Shown: positions 36,997 through 46,516, counted from the first letter of the stretch. The stretch: DNA of 63,246 nt from JAFGMQ01 sp036733345 (GCA_036733345.1 DAINAR010000014.1:1-63246); one strand, 5' to 3'. Translations and numbers: made by a program. Notes: generated by a model from the letters alone, not told the origin.

Positions 36997-37395
36997 TTAG
37001 CCTATTCGTTCTTTTATTTCATTGAGAAGTTTGCCTGGCGCAACCGGTTTTTCCAGGACTATGCTGACAGGTAATAAAGTTTCGTCAGGCTCAAATTTAA
37101 AAGGTAAATTCATTTCCTTTGTTATGCCTGTAAGCAAAATAACATACATTTGCTTGAGATCCGGTATCTTTACTATTTCTCGGCTGATTTCAAATCCTTC
37201 AGTGTTGTGAGTCATCATAACATCAAGAATCATTAAATCCGGATGTTCCTTTTTTGCGAGCTCCAGTCCTTCTTCTCCATTATAGGCTTTCAGGACCAGG
37301 TAATTTTCATTTTCAAGTAATTCTTGTACGCTGTTAACAAAGCTTATGTCATCATCAACTATTAGTATTTTTTTTCTTATATTATCGTCTGACAT
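36997..37395 (-). CDS. Single-domain response regulator 2 of a tandem trio
   Basis: This 132-residue receiver has acidic pocket IVDDDISF, phospho-acceptor MILDVMMTHNTEGFE, Thr switch LLTGI and Lys in LEKPVAP. Like its two neighbours it has an insert, here MNLPFKFEPDETLLPVS, just before the Lys motif. It is most similar to the receiver at 37501 (shared DVMM, TEGFE and MNL-KxEP-LPV pattern), pointing to tandem gene duplication. Confidence 0.88.
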   Translation of the reverse strand: MSDDNIRKKILIVDDDISFVNSVQELLENENYLVLKAYNGEEGLELAKKEHPDLMILDVMMTHNTEGFEISREIVKIPDLKQMYVILLTGITKEMNLPFKFEPDETLLPVSIVLEKPVAPGKLLNEIKERIG

Positions 37396-37500
37396 TTTAT
37401 TTCCTCTCGTTTATATAAATTTTACAGCAAGAAAATAGCAGGAAACATGCTGAATAATTTCATCAATAGATATTATTTGCCAGTTATCTGTCCAGCTGTA

Positions 37501-37890
37501 TTATCTTAACAGTTTTTCAACTTCCGCAATAAACCGTGCAGGATCAATTGGCTTTTCCATTACACGATCAACAGGGAGCCATGAATCGTTAGGCTCAAGT
37601 TTATATTGGAGATTCATCTGCCTGGTTATTCCACTTACAAGGAGAACCTTCATGTTTTTCAGTTCAGGTTCTTTTCTGATCTTTTGCGCAATTTCAAAAC
37701 CTTCTGTTTCATGAGCCATCATTACATCAAGGACCATCAGATCAGGTTTTTCCCTCAATGCAATATTAAAGCCGCTGGCTCCGTCATAGGCTGTACAGAT
37801 TTCATACCCATAGGCCTCCAGAAGGTCGGTATTGGACTCGACAAAAGACCTGTCATCGTCAACAAGAAGGATCTTTTTAATCTCAGACAT
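37501..37890 (-). CDS. Single-domain response regulator 1 of a tandem trio
   Basis: This 129-residue receiver has acidic pocket LVDDDRSF, phospho-acceptor MVLDVMMAHETEGFE, Ser switch VSGI in place of Thr, and Lys in MEKPIDP. The insert MNLQYKLEPNDSWLPVD matches that of the neighbouring receiver. A GGAG ribosome site precedes the ATG. Its closeness to nuoE (16 bases downstream of that gene's stop) places it inside the operon. Confidence 0.88.
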   Translation of the reverse strand: MSEIKKILLVDDDRSFVESNTDLLEAYGYEICTAYDGASGFNIALREKPDLMVLDVMMAHETEGFEIAQKIRKEPELKNMKVLLVSGITRQMNLQYKLEPNDSWLPVDRVMEKPIDPARFIAEVEKLLR

Positions 37891-37906
37891 GCAAATCTGC
37901 TCCTTT

Positions 37907-38410
37907 TTATTGCTCCTTTCGGTAGTTGTTAATTATCTCAACTACTTTCTTTGGTGTAAGCTGACTGTGCACCTTGTTATTTACCATCATAACCGGAGAG
38001 ATGCCGCATGCACCAAGACACCTTGTTTCCAGCAGGGTAAATAGCATATCATCTGTTGTCTGGCCAATGTCAATTTTCAGTTGTTCCCTCAGTGTATTTA
38101 ATATCCTTTCTGCACCTTTAACATAGCATGCAGTGCCAAGACAAACAAATATTACATATTTACCCCTTGGTTCAAGATTGAAGTAGTGGTAAAAGGTTGC
38201 AACTCCCCAAATAGTGGAAACGGGGATATTCATTTTTATTGCGATTTCATGAATTATATCTTTTCTTAAGTAGTTATAAATATTCTGTGCTTTATGCAGG
38301 ACAGCTATTAGATAGGAGTTGGGGTATTCTTTTTTCTGGACATTTTCAATAAACTCCTTTAATTCGTTCAATTTTCTATCTTCATCATCTCTATTTGCAT
38401 CGCCAACCAT
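37907..38410 (-). CDS. NuoE-like 2Fe-2S subunit
   Basis: This 167-residue NuoE/HydC-type protein is the small thioredoxin-fold subunit that carries a 2Fe-2S cluster beside NuoF. All four ligands are present: FVCLGTACYVKGA and TRCLGACGISPV. The N-terminal helical domain ending in IWGVATFYHYF is typical. The start is moved to 38410 (MVGDANRDD) because GGAGG lies at the beginning of the longer TTG frame. It lies between the NuoF-GltD fusion and three receivers and may serve that fusion. Confidence 0.9.
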   Translation of the reverse strand: MVGDANRDDEDRKLNELKEFIENVQKKEYPNSYLIAVLHKAQNIYNYLRKDIIHEIAIKMNIPVSTIWGVATFYHYFNLEPRGKYVIFVCLGTACYVKGAERILNTLREQLKIDIGQTTDDMLFTLLETRCLGACGISPVMMVNNKVHSQLTPKKVVEIINNYRKEQ

Positions 38411-38512
38411 AATAACCTCCAATTGTTAGCCCTATGGACAAGGTCGTAAGGCTAAAAATTTTATAAAATGCCTCAGGCTTTATTAATAATTATCTATATC
38501 GAATCATTAATA

Positions 38513-41500
38513 TTATGCCTTTGTTTTCTGTTGAGTGAATTCCAGGTCACATCTCAGACATCTTCTGGCTTCCTTTCTTGCATCATCTACAGAAAGTGAC
38601 TGCTCTACTTCAATAAAGCTGTTTTTTCTTAACTCAACTGGTACTGATGGAGTCGTGGGCCTGTGGAATTCAATTAGCTCTTCTTCTTCATCAGCAGTTG
38701 ACTGTGGAATAAATATTTCAGGTAAATGAACCTGAGGTGGTTGTTTTAAAATCCTTCCGCAAAGGTATCGGTCAATCATAGTAGCTGCCTTTTTTCCAGC
38801 GGCAATGGCGTCGACAACTGTATTCGGGCCGGTTACAACGTCACCTCCGGCAAATACGCCTGGTATGCTGGTTTCAAGTGAATCTGCGTCAGCCTTGATT
38901 GTACCCCAATCCGTCAATTCAAGTCCGTCTTGAGCAATGGCTGAGCCGTCAGGCTGTTCGCTGATTGCAACAATAAGGGTATCGAGGTTTACAAGATGCT
39001 CTGAGCCTTTTACCGGTACAGGTCTTCGTCTTCCTGATGAATCGGTATCGCCCAGGACATTTCTGATAAATTCAACTCCTGTTATATTTCCATTTTCCGA
39101 TACAATTTTCTCGGGTGAAATGAGTGTTTCCAGTTCCACTCCTTCTTCCAGTGCGGCTTCAATTTCTTCATCCATAGCCGGCATTTCATTGCGTGTCCGC
39201 CTGTAGAAGATTTTAACGTTTTCAACACCTTCCTGACGCCGTGCAATGCGTGCAGCATCAATTGCAGAATTTCCTCCCCCGATAATCCCAACATTGCCTT
39301 TTGCAAGGTTTTTGTTTTCAAGGTTGTGGGCTCTTAGAAAATCCATTGAAGGATAGACGCCTGAGAATCCTTCTCCCTCAATATTTAATTTCAGACTTTG
39401 ATGAGAACCAATTGCAATAAATATAGCTTTGAATTCCTTTTCAAAAAGTTCGGTTAGAGATGTGTCACGGCCTAAATAGGTATTGCCTGTAAAGGTTATA
39501 TTTTTATTCATAAGAGATTCAATATCCCTGCTCAAGACGTCTCTCGGCAGACGATAGGAAGGAATTCCTTTTATCAGCAATCCTCCAGGTCTGTCCTCAG
39601 CATCGAATATTGTTACTTTATATCCCTTTAGAGAAAGATAGTGGGCAGCGGCGAGTCCTGCGGGCCCCGCTCCAATAACTGCAACCTTTTTTAATTCATC
39701 ATCGTCAAGTACCTTCTGCTCAGGTATATATGCTGAAGGATCAATACGATCGGTAACGAATCTTTTCAGATTACGGATTGAAATCGCTTCGCCATCACCT
39801 CTTCCCGCACGGCAGCTTCGCTCGCATGGATGATTGCAAACTCGTGCACATATTGATGGAAGAGGATTTGGTTCACGCAGTGCGACATAGGCTTTTTCAT
39901 ATTCACCTTTCTCAACATGTGCTATGTAACGCCATGCTTCAGTGCCCAGAGGGCAGGCTGACTGGCAGGGAGCCCCTGTGAGTGCACTGCATACTCCCGC
40001 CGGACAGCGCTTATTTACAATATGCTCAATATATTCGTTTTCAAAGTACTGTAATGTGGAGAGTACAGGGTTTGGTGCTGACTGCCCCAGTCCGCATAAC
40101 GCAGCGCTTTTAATAATACGCCCCAGATATTTCAACTGATCAATATCTTCGAGTTTGCCTTCTCCCTTTGTAATCCGTAAGAGGATCTCATGCATCCTGC
40201 CAATACCTTCGCGGCAGGGGGTGCATTTTCCGCATGATTCATCTTGAGTAAACTCTAAAAAATACTTGGCCATATCCACCATGCAGGTGTTTTCGTCAAC
40301 AACTATCATGCCGCCTGAGCCCATGATGGAACCGGCCTTTGCCAGAGATTCATAATCTATTTGAGTGTCAAGGTACATCTCAGGCAGGCAACCTCCTGAG
40401 GGGCCTCCTGTCTGGACTGACTTGAATTTCTTGTTATTGGGTATTCCACCTCCAACATCATATACGATTTCTCTCAGCGTTGTTCCCATGGGGACTTCAA
40501 CAAGCCCTGTATTGCGTACATTGCCGGCCAGCGCAAAAACCTTCGTGCCTTTACTTGTTAGAGTTCCAATTGAGCTGAACCATTCACCTCCATCGAGAAT
40601 AACCACTGGAATATTTGCCCATGTTTCGACATTATTAATTATAGTGGGCTTTTTAAATACTCCTTCGACCGCGGGGAATGGGGGTTTAGGTGTAGGTATA
40701 CCTCTTTGACCTTCTATTGAGTGCATCAGGGCGGTTTCTTCACCACAGACAAATGCACCTGCGCCAAGTCTTATTTCAATATCAAATGAAAATTCAGATC
40801 CCAGAATATTATTTCCCAGAAATCCCTCTTTTTTTGCATCAGCAATCGCTTTTTCGAGCCTCTCAATTGCAAGCGGGTATTCTGCTCTAATATAGACAAA
40901 TCCCTTGGAAGCACCTATGGCATATCCTCCGATAGCCATTCCTTCCAGGATTGTATGAGGATCACCCTCTATTGCACTTCTGTCCATAAATGCACCAGGA
41001 TCACCTTCGTCCGCATTACATATAACATATTTTATATCGTTTTGTTCCTTGGCTGCGAATTCCCATTTTATGCCGGTAGGAAAACCTGCGCCTCCTCTTC
41101 CCCTTAATCCGGATTTTTTGACTTCTTCGATAACATCCTGTCTGGACATTTCGGTCAAAACCTTGGCAAGTGCTTCATATCCCCTTAAAGCGAGATAGTC
41201 ATCCAGGCTTTCCGGATCAATAATTCCGCAGTTTCTCAGGGTTATCCTCATTTGCTTGCCAAAGAAATTGACGTCTCCGAATATCCTGTAAAAACGATTG
41301 AACAGATGATCTGCTTGAATTGCGAGTCGAGCAAGCGGACGGTCATTAATAATATGCTCTTCAATTATATCGGATACGTCATTTACAGACACCTTGCCGA
41401 AAATAGAAAAACCCGGGTTGACAATGAGAATAGGGCCTTGTTCGGATAAGCCAAGACATCCTGAAAGGGCTATTCTAACACGCTCCGAAAGACCGCGTCG

Positions 41501-41605
41501 GGCGATCTCTTTTTCCAGGGCCTCTTTGATTTGGACCGCACCATTACTTATACAGGTCGGCCCGTAGCAAAGGGTTATGACATAATTTTTATTAGCTTCT
41601 TTCAT
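38513..41605 (-). CDS. NuoF-GltD fusion: NADH/FMN flavoprotein plus NADPH-type FAD oxidoreductase
   Basis: This 1030-residue protein has a NuoF-like half (N-terminal thioredoxin-fold 2Fe-2S domain about 1-110, with LCYGPTC and SGCLG; FMN/NADH domain with LRGRGGAGFPTGIKWEF and CNADEGDPGAFMDR; 4Fe-4S motif SCGKCTPCREG near 470). A GltD/NfnB-like half follows (about 550-1030): Fe-S cysteines CARVCNHPCERSCRAG, FAD loop VIGAGPAGLAAAHYL, NAD(P) loop GIIGGGNSAID, C-terminal CRRCLRCDLEF. The architecture allows transfer between NAD(H), NADP(H) and low-potential Fe-S carriers, possibly by flavin bifurcation. That role is inferred. The last Cys of the first 2Fe-2S site appears as Ser (GLSEQGP). It is flanked by HndB-like and NuoE genes in one operon. 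Confidence 0.9.
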   Translation of the reverse strand: MKEANKNYVITLCYGPTCISNGAVQIKEALEKEIARRGLSERVRIALSGCLGLSEQGPILIVNPGFSIFGKVSVNDVSDIIEEHIINDRPLARLAIQADHLFNRFYRIFGDVNFFGKQMRITLRNCGIIDPESLDDYLALRGYEALAKVLTEMSRQDVIEEVKKSGLRGRGGAGFPTGIKWEFAAKEQNDIKYVICNADEGDPGAFMDRSAIEGDPHTILEGMAIGGYAIGASKGFVYIRAEYPLAIERLEKAIADAKKEGFLGNNILGSEFSFDIEIRLGAGAFVCGEETALMHSIEGQRGIPTPKPPFPAVEGVFKKPTIINNVETWANIPVVILDGGEWFSSIGTLTSKGTKVFALAGNVRNTGLVEVPMGTTLREIVYDVGGGIPNNKKFKSVQTGGPSGGCLPEMYLDTQIDYESLAKAGSIMGSGGMIVVDENTCMVDMAKYFLEFTQDESCGKCTPCREGIGRMHEILLRITKGEGKLEDIDQLKYLGRIIKSAALCGLGQSAPNPVLSTLQYFENEYIEHIVNKRCPAGVCSALTGAPCQSACPLGTEAWRYIAHVEKGEYEKAYVALREPNPLPSICARVCNHPCERSCRAGRGDGEAISIRNLKRFVTDRIDPSAYIPEQKVLDDDELKKVAVIGAGPAGLAAAHYLSLKGYKVTIFDAEDRPGGLLIKGIPSYRLPRDVLSRDIESLMNKNITFTGNTYLGRDTSLTELFEKEFKAIFIAIGSHQSLKLNIEGEGFSGVYPSMDFLRAHNLENKNLAKGNVGIIGGGNSAIDAARIARRQEGVENVKIFYRRTRNEMPAMDEEIEAALEEGVELETLISPEKIVSENGNITGVEFIRNVLGDTDSSGRRRPVPVKGSEHLVNLDTLIVAISEQPDGSAIAQDGLELTDWGTIKADADSLETSIPGVFAGGDVVTGPNTVVDAIAAGKKAATMIDRYLCGRILKQPPQVHLPEIFIPQSTADEEEELIEFHRPTTPSVPVELRKNSFIEVEQSLSVDDARKEARRCLRCDLEFTQQKTKA

Positions 41606-41623
41606 TATAATTTCTCCAGTGGT

Positions 41624-41980
41624 CTAATGAATTACCCATTCTTCAATAACTTTTCCATTAATCAGGTGACGGTCTATTATCTCACGTGCCTTGTCAGGTG
41701 TGATTTTTTGATATTTTACTGGTATTTTTCCCTCTTCGATTATCTCAACCATCGGTTCCAGATTACACCTTCCAGCACATCCTTTTTGACTTAAATAGAC
41801 ATTCTTAATCTGACCATGCTTGATAGCTGTTTCAAAGACATCCATAACATCTTTAGAGCCGGCGGCAATTTCACAGGTGGCCATACCGACGTATACCCTT
41901 GTTGTAAGATATCCCTTTTCAACAATCCTGTGTATGGCCTGAGCCCTTCTCTTTTTAACAATTTCCAATGGGGTTGCCAT
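41624..41980 (-). CDS. HndB-like 2Fe-2S ferredoxin domain protein
   Basis: This 118-residue small thioredoxin-fold ferredoxin is like HndB of NADP-reducing hydrogenases or the N-terminal domain of HydB. Cysteines are seen in MATCEIAAGS and QKGCAGRCNLEP; the fourth usual position is Ala. A GAGGAG site in front of M6 of the longer frame sets the start at 41980 (MATPLEIVKKR). The gene is 18 bases before the NuoF-GltD gene and should be part of the same complex. Confidence 0.82.
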   Translation of the reverse strand: MATPLEIVKKRRAQAIHRIVEKGYLTTRVYVGMATCEIAAGSKDVMDVFETAIKHGQIKNVYLSQKGCAGRCNLEPMVEIIEEGKIPVKYQKITPDKAREIIDRHLINGKVIEEWVIH

Positions 41981-42035
41981 ATTTTCACTCCTCATGCTGT
42001 TTATTCCCGAACAAATTCAGGTTATATTTGTGTGT

Positions 42036-43991
42036 TTATTTATCATTTTTGTAAGCCGGCAGTGTGAATTGAAAATCTACCCATTCATGGTGTTTTGATT
42101 CAACATGAATACTGCCGCCATGGGCTTCGATAATAGCCTTGGTGATGAAAAGGCCGAGGCCGGTTCCTTTTTGTTTAGTATCCGCTTTTTCTGTTTCCAG
42201 ACGGGAGAATTTTTGAAAAAGAGCACCTGTTTTATCAGGAGGAATCCCTTCGCCTTCATTAAAGACGCTGAATTTAATATAATCTCCTTCAGGTTCTGCA
42301 TTTATGCGTATCTTGCCTCCTTCTCTCCCATATTTGATAGCATTGCCTATGAGGTTTTCAAAAACTTCACGGGTCATATTCAAATCTGCTTTAAGGGCTA
42401 TGTCATTTCCTACATTGTTAACAAGGTTTATGTTATACTCCCAGGCACCTGCACCAAATGAATCAAGCAGAGGGACGAGCACTTCTTCATTAAGCTGTAC
42501 GCGGGTAAAAACCGGATCCAATTCTCCGTTTTCTATGCGTGACAGATTCAGGTAGTGCCTTACCATTTCTACTATAAGCCTGACGTTTCCATCAATATTT
42601 TTCATTGCCCGCTGCTGCTTTTCATTCAGAGTGCCCATTTTTTGCTCGCTCACAAGATATACATAATTCATGATACTTGAGAGCGGGCTTTTTAATTCAT
42701 GGGAAATGAATCCAACTGCTTCCATATAGCTGCGATTCAAGTTCTTTAATGAAAGATTTGCTTCTTCCAGATTTCCTTTTGCTTCCTCAAGTGTTTTTTC
42801 ACGCTCAGAAAGATCTTTCGCCATTTCGTTAAATGCGCGGATTAGCGTTTCTGTCTCTTTTGAAGCATTGTCGGACTTAACCGGTTGTGGGCGCTCACCT
42901 TTCTGCATTCTCTGTGCAGCCTCTGAAAGACGCAAAAGAGGTTTGGCAAGACGTGATGAAAGGAAAAAGGCCAGAATCAATGCTATAACCAGTAAAAATA
43001 TGGACAGGATTGCGTATCTGAAGATAGTGTTTCTGACCAAATCTGTAAAAGGACGTTCAAGTATACCTACATACAGCATACCAATAATTTTCCCCTGGCA
43101 GTCACGGATTGGATCATATACGGTCAAATACCAGTCGCTGACTACAAAAGCTCTGCCTTCCCAGCGATTGCCGTTATCAAGCACCCGATCAGCTACTTCC
43201 TTGGAAACCCTTGTACCTATTGCTCTATTGCCGTTGGCCAGTCTGACAGTTGTAGCAATTCGGGTGTCATGAAGAAAAAATGTAACAGTGCCAGTTGAAG
43301 TACTACCATATCTTTCATCCTTGAAGACTATATCATGGATCTGGTCAACCAGCATATGGTTTCTGTTAATCATATTTCCGCCGTATAAACTGCCCAGGAT
43401 CAAATTTCCCTTTTTTACAGGGACTGCACCTATCATAACCATAGCGCGTGTCTCTTCAGTCTTTGGAGTTGGCCTGGCATGGGGAGTGGGTTCAAGAACT
43501 ACAAATGCCTTTTCAGATAATCCTTCCTGCTCACGTTCTATATCTTTTTTTGACATCAGGGACATACAGGTAACGGTGTGACCCTCAAGCGACATTATAA
43601 TTGCAGGCTCTGAAATATGATAATCACCTGTATTATAAGGAGGTGCGGCACGAACAACAACCTGACCATCGGGAGATACAATAGCGAGAAAGTCAAGTCC
43701 AAGGGTTATTCTAATTTTTTCGAGTCTGTTTTGAACATCCTTGTTAGGCCATTTATTATTGAAACAGGCATTAACAATAACCTCTTTGCCGGCCGCAACT
43801 TTCAATGTTGATTCTATTTCATGCATTGCGGCGTTTTGGACGCTCCTGGCACCGCTTAAATCCAATATTAGTTGCGTCTGAGCTTCCTTAATGACACGGT
43901 CCTTTATAAGACGTACGCTGATAAAGGCCGATAGTATTGAAAAGATTAAAACTAATGCAGCAAAGGCTTTAAAGAGTTTTGTCTTTAACAT
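42036..43991 (-). CDS. Membrane sensor histidine kinase (Cache-HAMP)
   Basis: This 651-residue kinase has a membrane span (about 8-26), an extracytoplasmic Cache-like sensor (about 40-320; ends VYDPIRDCQGKIIGMLYVGI), a second span (about 335-355), HAMP, a coiled coil, HisKA (H-box GFISHELKSPLSS) and a GHKL ATPase (N-box NLIGNAIKYG; G2 KGTGLGLFITKA). It lies at the upstream end of the minus-strand operon that holds NuoF-GltD, NuoE, the receivers and FdhA. The single-domain receivers downstream are its most likely partners, though this is positional inference. The ligand of the Cache domain is unknown. Confidence 0.9.
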   Translation of the reverse strand: MLKTKLFKAFAALVLIFSILSAFISVRLIKDRVIKEAQTQLILDLSGARSVQNAAMHEIESTLKVAAGKEVIVNACFNNKWPNKDVQNRLEKIRITLGLDFLAIVSPDGQVVVRAAPPYNTGDYHISEPAIIMSLEGHTVTCMSLMSKKDIEREQEGLSEKAFVVLEPTPHARPTPKTEETRAMVMIGAVPVKKGNLILGSLYGGNMINRNHMLVDQIHDIVFKDERYGSTSTGTVTFFLHDTRIATTVRLANGNRAIGTRVSKEVADRVLDNGNRWEGRAFVVSDWYLTVYDPIRDCQGKIIGMLYVGILERPFTDLVRNTIFRYAILSIFLLVIALILAFFLSSRLAKPLLRLSEAAQRMQKGERPQPVKSDNASKETETLIRAFNEMAKDLSEREKTLEEAKGNLEEANLSLKNLNRSYMEAVGFISHELKSPLSSIMNYVYLVSEQKMGTLNEKQQRAMKNIDGNVRLIVEMVRHYLNLSRIENGELDPVFTRVQLNEEVLVPLLDSFGAGAWEYNINLVNNVGNDIALKADLNMTREVFENLIGNAIKYGREGGKIRINAEPEGDYIKFSVFNEGEGIPPDKTGALFQKFSRLETEKADTKQKGTGLGLFITKAIIEAHGGSIHVESKHHEWVDFQFTLPAYKNDK

Positions 43992-44555
43992 TGGTCTTTA
44001 TTTTTCCTGTGAAATCAAAGATTGATGATCTGGTAAAAAGCCAATATATGCTGTGTGCCGCATCCTGTGAACAATAAACTTGAGTTCGTTGGAAGTCGTC
44101 ACCCCTTGAAAACCGGGGTCCAAGGATTTCATAACTGCATGTAGAGACTGGATTCCAGCTGGAGTTTATCCCGCACTTGATTCGGGACGTGAATGATGGA
44201 AAGAGATCTCTTTTACATTTTTGCCAGTTCATCAAGATTAATTTGAAAATTTTTTAACTGAAAGTGTATATAATGCTTTACGCAATTTTTCAAGCAGATT
44301 CGGAATTTTTTAACATCCAAATATATTTTCTGAACCGTTGCAGATTTATAGTTATATTCCGTTTGATTTCTTGGCTTGTGGTAATGAGTAAATTTTGTTA
44401 AGGGATAATTGACTGACAATATTGAAGCTCTTTTTAATGAAGGCCCGGAGATGACCTGGAGTACGATTAACGTATTATGGAATATAGCAAAAGTATCGTG
44501 TAAGATGTAATAAAAGAGATTTTTGAATTTCACATTATATGTTAGGGAGGTTTTG
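43992..44555. repeat. Intergenic region with degenerate palindromic repeat
   Basis: This divergent region contains, at about 44085-44195, palindromic pieces related to the repeats near 22340 and 51575 (ACCCCTTGAAAACCGGGGT, CTGGATTCCAGC, CCCGCACTTGATTCGGG). GGTAAAAAGCC near 44032 and TTTTGCCAGTTCATC near 44220 resemble the flanks of the element at 51546-51688, so a decayed copy is likely. The remainder, up to the SDR ribosome site (GGGAGG), is AT-rich. Confidence 0.55.
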
Positions 44556-45323
44556 ATGTCTGAAATAAATCTTGGTTTATCAGGTAAAGTGGCTGTTGTA
44601 ACTGGTGGCAGCCGCGGTTTGGGCAGGACAATAGGATTAGCAATGGCAAAACAAGGCATGAAGGTGGCTATTTGCGCCAGAAGACAGGATACCCTTGATG
44701 AAGCATTGGAGGATTTTCGCAAGGTAAATGCGGATATTTTTTCCATGGTGACTGATGTGAGCAATTTTGAACAGGTTGCCGGGTTTTTTAAAGAAGTCGA
44801 AGATCGATTTGCACGATTGGATGTGCTCGTTAATAATGTGGGAATTAATATGTTTACTCCTTCGACTGTTGAGGCTGAAGAAGGCATATGGGACAGGATT
44901 ATAAATACAAATTTAAAGAGCGCCTATCTGACTTCAGGGCAGGCTATTAAATTGATGAAAAAAACGGGAAGCGGAAGAATTATTAATATCAGTTCAATTG
45001 CTGCAAAAAAGGCCGCAGTGGGCATGGGTATATATTGTATCTCAAAAGCAGCACTGGAAATGCTTACAAAGGTTCTGGCACTTGAGCATGCTAAAGATAA
45101 TATCAATGTTAATGCAATAGCCCCGTATGTAATCAGAACTCAATTCAGCAAGCCTTTCTGGGGCAAAGAGGCTATGCTTTCAGAGATTACAAAGGACATA
45201 CCAATGGGACGAATTGCAGAGACTGACGATATTGTCGGTACAGTATTATTTCTGTCATCAGGACTTTCCGATTTTATTACAGGAGAGATTATTACTGTAG
45301 ATGGCGGTGTTATGGCGCGATAA
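44556..45323 (+). CDS. Short-chain dehydrogenase/reductase (FabG-like)
   Basis: This 255-residue classical SDR has the cofactor loop TGGSRGLG, NVGIN in place of the usual NNAG, and a catalytic Ser-Tyr-Lys set in ISSIAAKKAAV...YCISK. The C-terminal GEIITVDGG is typical. It should reduce or oxidise a 3-oxo/hydroxy group with NAD(P)(H); the substrate is unknown. GGGAGG six bases before the ATG fixes the start at 44556, not the longer frame at 44523. It is monocistronic and convergent with the ACT/kor operon. Confidence 0.88.
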   Translation: MSEINLGLSGKVAVVTGGSRGLGRTIGLAMAKQGMKVAICARRQDTLDEALEDFRKVNADIFSMVTDVSNFEQVAGFFKEVEDRFARLDVLVNNVGINMFTPSTVEAEEGIWDRIINTNLKSAYLTSGQAIKLMKKTGSGRIINISSIAAKKAAVGMGIYCISKAALEMLTKVLALEHAKDNINVNAIAPYVIRTQFSKPFWGKEAMLSEITKDIPMGRIAETDDIVGTVLFLSSGLSDFITGEIITVDGGVMAR

Positions 45324-45441
45324 TCTTTTTAGTGATTGATATTTGCTTGAATGAAAATATTTTTTTGAGAATGTTGGCTATTACCTGAAAGTTAACTGGT
45401 ATAGGGAAATTCCTGAATCCTAATCAAGTAAAGTAAACTTT

Positions 45442-45473
45442 CCTGCTCGTAATGCCCATTTAAGACGGGCAGG
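45442..45473. terminator. Hairpin between convergent SDR and ACT genes
   Basis: CCTGCTCG pairs with CGGGCAGG (8 pairs, one G-U) around a 16-base loop and is followed by ATTATATTT on the plus strand. A shared terminator is likely. Confidence 0.5.
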
Positions 45474-45491
45474 ATTATATTTCTACTGTTT

Positions 45492-45920
45492 TTATGTATG
45501 ATAAAGTTCTTCGCCTATGACTCTGATCCAGTTATCCTTCATTATCTCAAGTGCCTTTTGAACAGGACCAACCCCTATTATCAGGACTGTAATATCGCCT
45601 GTGCCGATACAGGGATAAATATAGTCTACATTAATGCCAGCAGATTTGAGGGGCTTTAAGACGGCATTCATTCCGCCTGGGTGATTAGGCGTTTCACAGG
45701 CTATTACATCCTTGACAAATATTTCATAAGAGGCTGTTCTAAGAACGTTAATAGCCTTATCGGGGTCATTGGAGACGAAATGAAGTCTTCCTTCGTCTTT
45801 TGATGTCGTTACATAGAATGCAATAATATTTATACCGTTTGTTCCAAGCAATTCGCTGACTGTGGACAGGGTCCCAGGTTCATTATTCAGCAAGAGATCA
45901 ATTTGTTTAACTGTTTTCAT
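45492..45920 (-). CDS. ACT-domain amino acid-binding protein
   Basis: This 142-residue protein consists of two ACT domains in tandem (first KQIDLLLNNEPGTLSTVSEL; second beginning after GGMNAVLKPLKSAGINVDY). ACT pairs bind amino acids and regulate enzymes or transcription. It lies 2 bases after the gamma subunit of a 2-oxoacid:ferredoxin oxidoreductase, and the overlaps across the cluster make one operon likely. It may sense a branched-chain or other amino acid whose oxoacid feeds the enzyme (inference). Confidence 0.85.
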   Translation of the reverse strand: MKTVKQIDLLLNNEPGTLSTVSELLGTNGINIIAFYVTTSKDEGRLHFVSNDPDKAINVLRTASYEIFVKDVIACETPNHPGGMNAVLKPLKSAGINVDYIYPCIGTGDITVLIIGVGPVQKALEIMKDNWIRVIGEELYHT

Positions 45921-45922
45921 TT

Positions 45923-46468
45923 TCAGGCTCCTTTTAAGATGTATTCAGCGCCCCTTTCCAGGCCTGTTCGGTTCAATTTCATGACAGAGGCCTTTTTACC
46001 TTTCACAATCTCGCCAAGCCCGTCCATAATTGAGTCAAGCGTTGTTATGCCAGTTTTTGTAACAAAGGCACCCAGCATTATCATGTTAATTGTTCGGTCG
46101 CTTTTTAATTCCTTTGCAATATCATTAAGAGGGATCTTTATTACTTCCAGGTCATCTCTTGTTGGTTCTAAATCAACGAGGCTTGAATTGAGAAAGACGA
46201 TGCCGCCTCTTTTTATCATTCCTTCATATTTTATTAAGGATGGGTTATTCATTATTACAGCGTAGTCAGGAGAAGATGAAACAGGAGAAAAGATTTCCTG
46301 ATCTGAGATAACAACTGTGCAGTTAGCAGTACCACCACGCATTTCTGCTCCATATGCAGGAAGGTCAGTTACGTTTTTTCCTTCCTTCATGGCCGATACC
46401 GCCAGAACCAAACCCATCATGAGGACTCCCTGTCCTCCAAATCCGGAAAAGACTGTTTTTTTTGTCAT
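45923..46468 (-). CDS. 2-oxoacid:ferredoxin oxidoreductase, gamma subunit
   Basis: This 181-residue gamma (KorC/VorA/PorG-type) subunit opens with FSGFGGQGVLMMGLVLA, continues with YGAEMRGGTANCTVVIS, and ends with the typical GLERGAEYIL. It completes the CoA-binding side of the thiamine-diphosphate enzyme that cleaves a 2-oxoacid to acyl-CoA, CO2 and reduced ferredoxin. It follows the beta-subunit gene by 48 bases. Confidence 0.92.
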   Translation of the reverse strand: MTKKTVFSGFGGQGVLMMGLVLAVSAMKEGKNVTDLPAYGAEMRGGTANCTVVISDQEIFSPVSSSPDYAVIMNNPSLIKYEGMIKRGGIVFLNSSLVDLEPTRDDLEVIKIPLNDIAKELKSDRTINMIMLGAFVTKTGITTLDSIMDGLGEIVKGKKASVMKLNRTGLERGAEYILKGA

Positions 46469-46516
46469 AACAACATTATTCCTTACTTAATTAATTACCT
46501 AAACTGGACCCAGGCT

